52,158 bases of DNA from Akkermansia sp. (GTDB taxonomy: Bacteria > Verrucomicrobiota > Verrucomicrobiia > Verrucomicrobiales > Akkermansiaceae). The translations under genes were made by a program, and so were the position numbers. Below the pieces are notes generated by a model that ran no database searches, had not been told where the DNA came from, and was given only the letters and a program-made list of their open reading frames with translations. Shown here in pieces: positions 1-6,693 of this stretch; the stretch's first letter is position 1, and every line of letters begins with the position of its first letter. The stretch spans positions 1 through 52,158 of the forward strand of contig JAKSOV010000004.1 in the NCBI GenBank assembly GCA_024405415.1. The letters run 5' to 3'.

Positions 1-53
1 AAAATAGTACATAGTACCTAGTACATAGTAAATCTACAAATCCCCATTTGTCG
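1..53. repeat. heptad array and cap palindrome at the left window edge
   Basis: The first 30 bases are tandem 7-mers of the TAGTACC/TAGTACA type (TACTATG/TACTAGG on the other strand), followed at about 34-53 by the cap palindrome ACAAATCCCCATTTGT. This matches, in inverted order, the array at the right window edge and the left arm of the copy at 14236. It looks like one arm of the composite repeat family with the rest lying outside the window. It sits just after the 3' end of nadE. Bases 54-66 show nothing else. Confidence 0.8.
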
Positions 54-66
54 AGCACCGGTATAC

Positions 67-2007
67 TCAAACCTCGGCGTTTTCGAGACGTGACAGCCAC
101 TCGTTCGCCACGGCATCGGAGGGCATGCGCCAATCGCCGCGAGGGGAGAGGGCTATGGTGCCGACCTTCGGGCCGTCGGGGATGCAGCTGCGCTTGAACT
201 GCTGCATGAAGAAGCGGCGAATGAAGGTCTTTAATGTGCTGTCCACCAGCTCGTCCGCATATTCACCTGCGAAGGCGTGTTTGGCGAGATAGGCCAGTTT
301 CTCCGGCTCCGCACCGTACTTGATGAAGTGGTAGAGGAAGAAGTCGTGCAGGTCGTAGGGCCCCAGAATATCCTCCGTCTTCTGCTCGATGGAGCCGTCG
401 TCGCTCGGCGGCAGCAGCTCGGGGCTCACGGGCGTGTCGATGATATCTTGGAGCACGGCGGCAAGCTCTTCCCCGCTCTGCTTCGCCACGTGGGAGATGA
501 GGCAGCGGATGAGCGTCTTAGGGATGGAGCAGTTGACGGCATACATGCTCATGTGGTCGCCGTTGTAGGTAGACCAGCCCAGCGCAATCTCCGAGAGATC
601 GCCCGTGCCGACCACCATGCCGCCCGTCTTGTTGGCGAGATTCATGAGAATCTTCGTGCGCTCGCGCGCCTGCACGTTCTCGTAAGTCGTGGTGCGCAGG
701 GCGGGGTCGAAGTCGAGGTCCTTGAAATGCAGCAGGCAGGCTTCTTTGATGTTCACCGCCTTGAAATCCGCACCCAGCAGCTCAATCATCTTCACGGCGT
801 TGGCATAGGTGCGCCCCGTGGTGCCGAAACCGGGCATGGTGACGGCGCGGATGGTGCTCATGGGCAGACCGAGCAGCTTGCAGGCGCGGGCGCAGATGAT
901 GAGCGCCAGCGTGCTGTCCAAACCGCCCGAGACACCGATGACCAGCGTCTTGGCGTGCGTGTGTTCCATGCGCTTGGCGAGCCCCGCCGTCTGAATGGAG
1001 AGAATATCCTCGCAGCGTTCAGGGGCTTCCGCCTCACTCGGCAGGAAGGGGCGCGGCGGCAGCGCGGCGTAGACAAGGTCGCAGCCGTGGATGGCCACAG
1101 GCACCTCCACCACGCGGGCAGCGGGCACAGCGGCATGCGCACGGCTGTCGTTGAACGAGCTCTCGCTCAGGCGGGCGGCACCGAGGCGGGCGCAGTCGAT
1201 GTCCGCATAAATCACCTGCGAGTCGCGGCAGAAACGCTCGCTCTCGGCGGCAATGCGGCCGTTGTCCGCAATGAGGGCATGCCCGCCGTAGACGACATCC
1301 TGAGTGCTCTCCCCCACTCCTGCGGAGGAGAAGACGTATGCCGCGAGGCAGCGGGCACTCTGCTGCGCGATGAGGGCACGGCGGTAGGGAGCCTTGCCCG
1401 CCAGTTCATCGCTGGCGGAGGGGTTGAAGATGACACGCGCGCCCTGCAAGGCAAGGCGGGAGCTGGGGGGCATGACGCTCCACAGGTCCTCGCAAATTTC
1501 GATACCGAAAGTGAGGTCCGCATTGTTGGCGTCGCGGAAAATCAAATCCGTACCCAGCGGCACGCGCACGCCGGCAAAGGTCACGCAGTCCGCCGTGAGT
1601 TCCCGCGCGGAGCGGAACTGGCGCTGCTCGTAGAACTCGCGGTAGTTCGGCAGAATGCTCTTGGGCACAAAGCCGTGCACGCGACCGCCCTGCACCACTG
1701 CGGCGACATTGAAAAGCCCGTCTTGGATGACCATCGGGATGTCGATGATGGCGGCGATATCCGTTTCCTTGGTCTCCGCCGCAATCTCCTGCAAGCCCCA
1801 CAGGGCGGATTGCAGCAGCGTCGGCTGGTGAAAGAGATCACCGCAGGTGTAGCCCGTCAAACACATCTCGGGGAAGAGGACGATGTGGGCGCCGTTCGCC
1901 GCGGCTTCCTTCAGACAGGCCGTCACGGCGGCGGTGTTGAACTCCACATCCGCCACGCGCACCTGCGGCGTAGCAGCGGCAAAACGATAGTATCCGAACG
2001 TACTCAT
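67..2007 (-). CDS. nadE: glutamine-dependent NAD(+) synthetase
   Basis: Cytoplasmic enzyme that amidates deamido-NAD to NAD, using ammonia released from glutamine; last step of NAD synthesis. The 646-residue product has the two-domain layout of glutamine-using NadE. An N-terminal nitrilase-type glutaminase (about 1-300) carries the Glu-Lys-Cys triad candidates E47 (FPEMCLTGY), K116 (VPKSILPN) and C172 (EICEDLW). A C-terminal synthetase domain has the ATP-pyrophosphatase loop SGGLDS at 360-365. Length is normal for the long form. A promoter-like pair on the reverse strand (TTGACT, 17 bp, CATAAT at 2018-2046) ends 10 nt before the ATG, so the leader would be only a few bases. It is monocistronic; the downstream side runs into the repeat at the window edge. 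Confidence 0.97.
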   Translation of the reverse strand: MSTFGYYRFAAATPQVRVADVEFNTAAVTACLKEAAANGAHIVLFPEMCLTGYTCGDLFHQPTLLQSALWGLQEIAAETKETDIAAIIDIPMVIQDGLFNVAAVVQGGRVHGFVPKSILPNYREFYEQRQFRSARELTADCVTFAGVRVPLGTDLIFRDANNADLTFGIEICEDLWSVMPPSSRLALQGARVIFNPSASDELAGKAPYRRALIAQQSARCLAAYVFSSAGVGESTQDVVYGGHALIADNGRIAAESERFCRDSQVIYADIDCARLGAARLSESSFNDSRAHAAVPAARVVEVPVAIHGCDLVYAALPPRPFLPSEAEAPERCEDILSIQTAGLAKRMEHTHAKTLVIGVSGGLDSTLALIICARACKLLGLPMSTIRAVTMPGFGTTGRTYANAVKMIELLGADFKAVNIKEACLLHFKDLDFDPALRTTTYENVQARERTKILMNLANKTGGMVVGTGDLSEIALGWSTYNGDHMSMYAVNCSIPKTLIRCLISHVAKQSGEELAAVLQDIIDTPVSPELLPPSDDGSIEQKTEDILGPYDLHDFFLYHFIKYGAEPEKLAYLAKHAFAGEYADELVDSTLKTFIRRFFMQQFKRSCIPDGPKVGTIALSPRGDWRMPSDAVANEWLSRLENAEV

Positions 2008-2017
2008 CTCGCCCGGT

Positions 2018-2046
2018 ATTATGGCTTTTTTCCTCCGCTAAGTCAA
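2018..2046 (-). promoter_or_regulatory. predicted nadE promoter
   Basis: Reverse-strand TTGACT (2041-2046) and CATAAT (2018-2023) separated by 17 bp; the -10 box ends 10 nt before the nadE ATG. Seen in sequence; activity inferred. Confidence 0.6.
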
Positions 2047-2079
2047 GAACGGCGGCGAAATGGGGGAAGAGAGCAGAGA

Positions 2080-2097
2080 GACAAATGAGGATTTGTC
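2080..2097. repeat. solo cap palindrome
   Basis: GACAAATGAGGATTTGTC is a perfect 7-bp inverted repeat around GAGG. The same box caps composite repeats at 4796, 14236 and 52106 (with loop CCTC, GAGG or GGGG), but here it stands alone between nadE and the MerR gene, without heptads or terminator hairpin nearby. Confidence 0.75.
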
Positions 2098-2140
2098 GAA
2101 CCTCCTCTGCCATTCACCGGCGTTTCGCTAAATATTTTTA

Positions 2141-2150
2141 GAGTATACTC
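2141..2150. promoter_or_regulatory. 10-bp perfect palindrome upstream of the MerR gene
   Basis: GAGTATACTC is self-complementary and lies about 10 bp upstream of the predicted -35 box of the MerR gene. It could be an operator, but a 10-bp palindrome in an AT-rich gap may also be chance. Confidence 0.25.
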
Positions 2151-2159
2151 AAATATGTC

Positions 2160-2188
2160 TTGCATTGCACAACAGAATATGATGTAAT
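2160..2188 (+). promoter_or_regulatory. predicted promoter of the MerR gene
   Basis: TTGCAT (2160-2165), 17 bp, TGTAAT (2183-2188); the ATG follows after 12 nt. The spacer is ordinary, not the 19-20 bp of many MerR-activated promoters, so this promoter need not be self-activated. Confidence 0.45.
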
Positions 2189-2200
2189 AGGCGCGTTGCA

Positions 2201-2692
2201 ATGAATTACACTATTTCAGCCTTGTCTCGTGAGTTCGGCCTGTCCGTGCACACGCTTCGTTTCTATGAAAAAGAGGGCATTCTGAAATATGTGGAGCGCA
2301 CCAAGTCCGGCCGCCGCATCTACGGCGAGGCCAGCCGCGCCCGTCTGCTGGGCGTGCTGCTGCTCAAACAGGCCGGGGTGACGATTCCCAACATCAAGAT
2401 GTTCCTCGATGCCACCACGGAGGGCGATTCCACCCTTCAGGAACGTATCGACATGATGGAAGGCGAGCGCAAGCGTCTGCTGCAAAGCATGGAGGATTTG
2501 CGCCGAGGACTTGCCATTGCGGATTTCTTCATCGACGGTGCCAAGAAGATGCTCGATGCAGCCAAGCGCGGTGAAAGCACGGCAAAGGCCTTCCCCTACC
2601 TGACGCTGGAGGGCGTCTCGGATTTCCCCTTCATCCGCGACAACACGGGCAAGCTGGAACCCGGAGCCCCCTGCGACTGCACCAAGGCCTGA
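2201..2692 (+). CDS. MerR-family transcriptional regulator
   Basis: DNA-binding regulator of 163 residues. Residues about 2-70 form the MerR winged helix-turn-helix (ISALSREFGLSVHTLRFYEK, then a wing), followed by a long helix (about 75-125) expected to form the antiparallel dimer coiled coil. The C-terminus ends with a Cys-x-Cys pair (PCDCTKA), a possible metal or redox site, but the classical metal-binding cysteine at the start of the dimerisation helix is not evident, so the effector is unknown. It stands alone between nadE and ompH and is followed by a strong intrinsic terminator at 2718. MerR proteins commonly act at adjacent promoters; the nearest candidates are its own and that of ompH. 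Confidence 0.9.
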   Translation: MNYTISALSREFGLSVHTLRFYEKEGILKYVERTKSGRRIYGEASRARLLGVLLLKQAGVTIPNIKMFLDATTEGDSTLQERIDMMEGERKRLLQSMEDLRRGLAIADFFIDGAKKMLDAAKRGESTAKAFPYLTLEGVSDFPFIRDNTGKLEPGAPCDCTKA

Positions 2693-2717
2693 TTCGCCCC
2701 CTATTTCCCTTTTTTAG

Positions 2718-2749
2718 AAAGCAGATGCGCCCGCATCTGCTTTTTTGTT
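2718..2749 (+). terminator. rho-independent terminator after the MerR gene
   Basis: GC-rich hairpin with arms GCAGATGC and GCATCTGC and a short loop, flanked by AAA on the left and a run of six T on the right. Confidence 0.85.
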
Positions 2750-2803
2750 TGAACGGAAACAGGATAGAACGTGTCATTTTATGCAAGCGGTTTATCTGTG
2801 TGC

Positions 2804-2831
2804 TTGACTTATGCGCCCGAAGCCGTACAAT
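2804..2831 (+). promoter_or_regulatory. predicted ompH-lpxD promoter
   Basis: TTGACT (2804-2809), 16 bp, TACAAT (2826-2831), 26 nt before the ompH ATG. Its position shows that translation cannot start at the in-frame ATG at 2771, which lies upstream of the promoter. Confidence 0.65.
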
Positions 2832-2857
2832 ATCCCCGATACAAAACCTCATCTATC

Positions 2858-3523
2858 ATGAAGTTCCCCATCATCTCCACCGCTATTGTCTCCCTGCTGG
2901 CTATCGTCGGCACGGCTCAGGCTGATGTCAAGGTTGCCTCCGTCAACGTGCGCGAGCTCTACACCATGTATTACAAGCGCTTCGACACGGAAAACGTGCT
3001 CCAGAAGCAGCTCGCCGACATTAAGGCCGATGTCAAGGTCCGCGAGGACAAGCTCCGCGCTCTGCAGGAGGAAGACAAGAAGATTAAGGACAAGTACGAC
3101 TCCAGCCTCTCCGAGACAGCCGTGGCTAAGCTTCGCGAGGAGCACAACGCCAAGGTGAACGAAATCAAGGCTGCTGATCAGGAGCTGAAGGACTTCGTCC
3201 AGCGCCGCTCCGTGGCTTTCCGTGAGCTTCGCAACCGCGAGATGCGCCTCCTGCTCGAGGACGTGCAGAACAGCATCAACAGCGTGGCCGAATCCACGGG
3301 TGCTGACCTCGTGATTGACGCTGCCGCCGTCTCCGCTCAGCAGGATATCGGCATCGCCACTTCCGCCTTCCCCTACATCAAGAAGGGCTTCGACATCACC
3401 CCCGAGGTGCTCAAGACCCTCAACGCTGACGCTCCCCAGGGCTTCGACCCCGAGGCTGAGCTGAAGCGCCTCTACGGCCAGCAGCAGCAGCAGGAGGCCC
3501 CCGAGGCTCCTGCCGCCAACTGA
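2858..3523 (+). CDS. ompH: OmpH/Skp-family periplasmic chaperone
   Basis: Periplasmic holdase that keeps unfolded outer-membrane proteins soluble on their way to the BAM complex. The 221-residue product starts with a clear Sec signal peptide (MKFPIISTAIVSLLAIVGTAQA, cleavage near residue 22). The mature protein opens with VKVASVNVRELY, typical of the family, followed by a long charged coiled coil (about 45-135) rich in Lys, Glu and Asp: the tentacle helices. A Gln/Pro/Ala tail (QQQQQEAPEAPA) ends it. The start at 2858 is chosen because it gives the signal peptide and lies downstream of the predicted promoter. lpxD follows within about 30 bp, the usual skp-lpxD order, but bamA, fabZ and lpxA are not here. 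Confidence 0.92.
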   Translation: MKFPIISTAIVSLLAIVGTAQADVKVASVNVRELYTMYYKRFDTENVLQKQLADIKADVKVREDKLRALQEEDKKIKDKYDSSLSETAVAKLREEHNAKVNEIKAADQELKDFVQRRSVAFRELRNREMRLLLEDVQNSINSVAESTGADLVIDAAAVSAQQDIGIATSAFPYIKKGFDITPEVLKTLNADAPQGFDPEAELKRLYGQQQQQEAPEAPAAN

Positions 3524-3553
3524 GACTGAATGTCTTCCCCCCATCCTCGAGCT

Positions 3554-4627
3554 ATGAACCTCACTCTCTCTGACGTTCTCGCTCTCACGGGTGGCAAACT
3601 TCACAACGACACAACGCCGGAGATTTCTATCTCCGGCGTTGCTACGTTATCTGAAGCCTGCCCCGGTGAGGCTGCCTTCCTCGGCAACGAAAAGTATTTC
3701 CAAGACTTCCTCAAGACCAAGGCAAGCCTTGTGCTGGTGCCCCCTGCACTGCCCCAGTACCCCGAAGGCCCCGCCTATGTGGAAGTGGAAAATCCCTCTC
3801 TGGCCTTCAATGCGCTGGTGGCCCACTTCATGAAGGCCGCCACGGAGTTCACGCCCGGTGTACACCCCAGCGCCGTCATCGCCCCGAGCGCCAAGCTCGA
3901 CCCCACCAAGACACGCATCGGCGCCAACGTGGTCATTGAGGCGGACGCCGTCATCGGCGACGGTAGCGATATCGGCCCGGGTTGCGTCATCGGCAAGGGC
4001 GTCACCATCGGCGAAAGCTGCAAGTTCTTTGCCCGTGTCGTCGTACGCGAGCGCTGCGTCATCGGCCACCACGTCGTCATCCAGCCCGGTGCCGTCATCG
4101 GCGGCGACGGTTTCGGCTTCCTGCTCAACCCGCAGACCATGACCTACGACACCATCGATCAGGTAGGCATCGTCGTCATCGGCAACCACGTGGACATCGG
4201 CGCCAACACCACCATCGACCGCGCCCGCTTCGGCCGCACGGTCATCGGCGACGGCTCCAAGATTGACAACCTCGTCCAAATCGGCCACAACTGCAACATC
4301 GGCAAGAACACCGTCATCTGCGCGCAGAGCGGTGCCGCCGGCAGCACCAACATCGGCAACTACGTCGTCGTTGCGGCCCAGGTCGGTCTCGGCGGCCACC
4401 TCACCGTCGGCGACCAAGCCCAAATCGGTGCCCGCGCCGGTGTGATGGGCGACCTCGAGGGCGGCAAGAAGTACTGGGGAGCTCCCGCCTGCGACGCCAA
4501 GGACGCCGCGCGCCAGTTCGCCGCCATCCGCAAACTGCCCGATGCCTTCAAGGAGCTGAAAGCTCTGGAGAAGAAGGCCGAGGAAATCAAGGCTCTCATC
4601 GACCAAGCGGTTGCCGGGCAGCTGTGA
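3554..4627 (+). CDS. lpxD: UDP-3-O-acylglucosamine N-acyltransferase
   Basis: Third step of lipid A synthesis: adds the second hydroxyacyl chain from acyl-ACP to UDP-3-O-acyl-glucosamine, at the inner face of the cytoplasmic membrane. The product (357 residues from this start) has the LpxD layout: an N-terminal uridine-binding domain (about 1-105), then a left-handed beta-helix built of many hexapeptide repeats (IGANVV, IGDGSD, IGKGVT and so on, about 110-310), and a C-terminal helical part. The FLLN and IGHNCNIG segments fit the catalytic region. An in-frame ATG at 3530 is possible, but MNLTLSDVLALTGG matches the usual LpxD start. A composite repeat with a terminator hairpin begins about 12 bp after the stop. 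Confidence 0.96.
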   Translation: MNLTLSDVLALTGGKLHNDTTPEISISGVATLSEACPGEAAFLGNEKYFQDFLKTKASLVLVPPALPQYPEGPAYVEVENPSLAFNALVAHFMKAATEFTPGVHPSAVIAPSAKLDPTKTRIGANVVIEADAVIGDGSDIGPGCVIGKGVTIGESCKFFARVVVRERCVIGHHVVIQPGAVIGGDGFGFLLNPQTMTYDTIDQVGIVVIGNHVDIGANTTIDRARFGRTVIGDGSKIDNLVQIGHNCNIGKNTVICAQSGAAGSTNIGNYVVVAAQVGLGGHLTVGDQAQIGARAGVMGDLEGGKKYWGAPACDAKDAARQFAAIRKLPDAFKELKALEKKAEEIKALIDQAVAGQL

Positions 4628-4638
4628 TAAGTTTGTAA

Positions 4639-4813
4639 GTACAACGTACAATGTACAAAGTACAAATCATTGAATAGAGTGCGGCTACGCCGCAAGGTTC
4701 AAGAAAACGGTCTGGCGCGTGCGTCAGACCGTTTTTGCGTCCCGCGGCGTCAGCCGCCTAAATTTCTGATTTGTACATTGTACTTTGTACATCTCGACAA
4801 ATCCTCATTTGTC
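4639..4813. repeat. composite nested-palindromic repeat, copy B
   Basis: Fills the gap between the convergent ends of lpxD and oppC. Left arm: four heptads GTACAAC, GTACAAT, GTACAAA, GTACAAA (4639-4666). Then a GC module with mini-hairpin GCGGCTACGCCGC (4681-4693), the terminator hairpin (4704-4735), the inverted GC module GCGGCGTCAGCCGC (4744-4757), inverted heptads TTTGTAC, ATTGTAC, TTTGTAC (4770-4790), and the cap palindrome GACAAATCCTCATTTGTC (4796-4813). This is the most complete copy. No reading frame in it looks coding. Confidence 0.9.
4704..4735. terminator. bidirectional terminator hairpin in copy B
   Basis: Arms AAAACGGTCTGGCGC and GCGTCAGACCGTTTT, a 15-bp stem with one G-T wobble. 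The A-run on one side and T-run on the other let it act on both strands, suiting the convergent lpxD and oppC transcripts. Confidence 0.85.
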
Positions 4814-4816
4814 TCC

Positions 4817-5764
4817 TCAGTCTTTCGCGGATTTCGGATCAAGGGCATCCCGCAGACCGTCGCCGAGGAAGTTGAGCGCCAGCAGCGTGAGACAGAAAAA
4901 GAGCGCGGGGAAAATCAGCAGCTCGGGGCTGACCTCCATGCGGTCGGCACCTTCTTTAATGAGCGTGCCCCACGAGGAGTTCGGCGGGCGCACGCCGAGG
5001 CCGATGAAGGAGAGGGTCGATTCCGTGAGCATGATGCCGGGCACAGCGAGCGTCGTGTAGACCACCACGGTGCCGAGCAGGTTCGGCGCAATGTGGCGGA
5101 AAAGGATGTTCAGGTGCCCCAGCCCGAGAGAGCGGGCCGCCAGCACGTATTCCATGCTCTTAATCTCCAGGGTACGCGTGCGCACAATGCGCGCGAGCGT
5201 CAGCCAGCCGAGCGCACCGATGGCAATGAAGAGCGGCACAAGCCCGAAGATGGGGGCTACGCTGTCGCGGCTCCAGCCCGTCAGCTCCACCACGCTGTTT
5301 GTCAGCTCACGGCAGGGTTCTTCAATGGAGAGGGAGAAGACAATCACCAGCACGATGAAAGGCAGCGCAAAGAGCACATCCACCGTGCGCATCAACACCG
5401 CATCGGTCTTACCGCCCACATAGCCGGAGACCAGACCGTAGCACAGGCCGATGACGAAGGCCACAAAGGTGGCCACCACACCGACGAGCAGCGAGATGCG
5501 CCCGCCGTAGAGCACGCGGGCCAACAGGTCGCGCCCGAGTTGGTCGGTGCCGAAGGGGTGCTCCCAGGAGCAGGATGCGGCAATATTGCTCAAATCCGCC
5601 GCGTTGGGATTCGCAATGCAGGGGAAGAGCGGCAGCACGAAACAGGCCAGCGCCATGAACACGAGGAACACGAGCGAGGCCATGGCGGCGCGGTTGCGGC
5701 AGAGGCGCAGTCGCGCATCTTTCCACAGGGAGTTGCCCTGTTCGTATGAGGTAGGAGCAGACAT
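4817..5764 (-). CDS. oppC: peptide ABC transporter permease, OppC/DppC type
   Basis: Inner-membrane permease subunit of an oligopeptide-class importer. 315 residues with an N-terminal OppC-N segment (LRLCRNRAAMASLVFLVFMALACFVLP) and a binding-protein-dependent transport domain of five to six membrane helices (about 90-300). The EAA-like coupling loop is visible around YVLAARSLGLGHLNILFRHIAPN. It is last in nagZ-oppA-oppB-oppC; its ATG shares one base with the oppB stop (TGATG), implying translational coupling. No OppD or OppF ATPase gene follows; the repeat element with its terminator comes directly after the stop. Confidence 0.93.
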   Translation of the reverse strand: MSAPTSYEQGNSLWKDARLRLCRNRAAMASLVFLVFMALACFVLPLFPCIANPNAADLSNIAASCSWEHPFGTDQLGRDLLARVLYGGRISLLVGVVATFVAFVIGLCYGLVSGYVGGKTDAVLMRTVDVLFALPFIVLVIVFSLSIEEPCRELTNSVVELTGWSRDSVAPIFGLVPLFIAIGALGWLTLARIVRTRTLEIKSMEYVLAARSLGLGHLNILFRHIAPNLLGTVVVYTTLAVPGIMLTESTLSFIGLGVRPPNSSWGTLIKEGADRMEVSPELLIFPALFFCLTLLALNFLGDGLRDALDPKSAKD

Positions 5765-6693
5765 CAGGCGGCACCCTGCGAGCGCAGGCGGGGGTTGAGA
5801 GCGACGAGAACGAGGTCCACGCTCAGGTTGGCAATGACAATCAGGACACCGTAGCAGAGCACGAGTCCTTGGATAAGGAAGTAGTCGCGGTCAGTCGTGG
5901 CGTTGACGAAATGCAAGCCCATGCCCGGCACCTGAAAACAGGTCTCCACCACGAAGGAGCCTGTGATGAGCGCCGCAAAGGCCGGCCCGAGGTAGGAGAC
6001 GGCGGGCAACAGGCCGCTGCGCAGCGCGTGGATGAAGAGGATGCGCGGCGCGCTCGCGCCCTTGGCTCGGGCCGTGCGGATGAAGTCCGCCGACAGAACC
6101 TCGGCCATGCCGCCGCGGGTGAGTCGGGCGATGGAAGCCGCCGTCACCAGCCCCAGCGTGAGCGAGGGCAACACGGCGCAGAGCGGGTCATCCCACCCTG
6201 CCACACTCAGCCCGGGGATGTGCATGCCGAGACTCAGGCCGAACAGAGGCGCGATGACGAAGGCGGGGATGCAGATGCCAGCCATGGAGAAGGCCATGAT
6301 GAGCGCATCGGGCCACTTGTTGCGCCACCATGCGGCGAGCATGCCCGCGGGGATGCCCAGCCCGATGGCAATGAGCATGCCGAGTACGCCCAGCTCCAGC
6401 GACACAGGGAAGGCCTGAGCAATGAGGTCGCTGACCTGCACGCCCTCATGCACCAGCGAGGGGCCGAAATCCCCGTGCAACAGAATCCCCTTCCAATAGT
6501 TGGCGTACTGCACCCACGCGCTTTGGTCCAACCCGTAGAGGCTGTTGAGCTGCGCCATGATGTGCTCAGGCAGTTTGCGCTCGCCGAGGAAGGGGTTGCC
6601 CGGCAGCAGGCGCACGAGGAAGAAGGTGAGCGTCTGTAACACGGCAATCACGAGCACGCCCTGCCCCAGGCGGTTGAGCAGGAGCTTAATCAT
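5764..6693 (-). CDS. oppB: peptide ABC transporter permease, OppB/DppB type
   Basis: Inner-membrane permease partner of OppC. 309 residues starting with the family-typical helix (LLNRLGQGVLVIAVLQTLTF) and the FFLVRLLPGNPF segment, then a transport domain of about five more helices. The coupling loop reads FIRTARAKGASAPRILFIHALR, close to the consensus. The start overlaps the last 8 bases of oppA, so the two are probably translated together. Substrate choice is set mainly by the binding protein next door. Confidence 0.94.
   Translation of the reverse strand: MIKLLLNRLGQGVLVIAVLQTLTFFLVRLLPGNPFLGERKLPEHIMAQLNSLYGLDQSAWVQYANYWKGILLHGDFGPSLVHEGVQVSDLIAQAFPVSLELGVLGMLIAIGLGIPAGMLAAWWRNKWPDALIMAFSMAGICIPAFVIAPLFGLSLGMHIPGLSVAGWDDPLCAVLPSLTLGLVTAASIARLTRGGMAEVLSADFIRTARAKGASAPRILFIHALRSGLLPAVSYLGPAFAALITGSFVVETCFQVPGMGLHFVNATTDRDYFLIQGLVLCYGVLIVIANLSVDLVLVALNPRLRSQGAA

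Noticed and set aside
277-2088. Open frame of 603 codons opposite nadE
   Set aside because: Shadow frame; the reverse-strand NadE has all catalytic motifs and its own promoter.
4639-4813. Insertion sequence or ordinary MITE
   Set aside because: No transposase, no clear target-site duplication, and copies vary in arm sequence while keeping architecture, unlike copies of a recent transposon. A non-autonomous mobile origin cannot be excluded.
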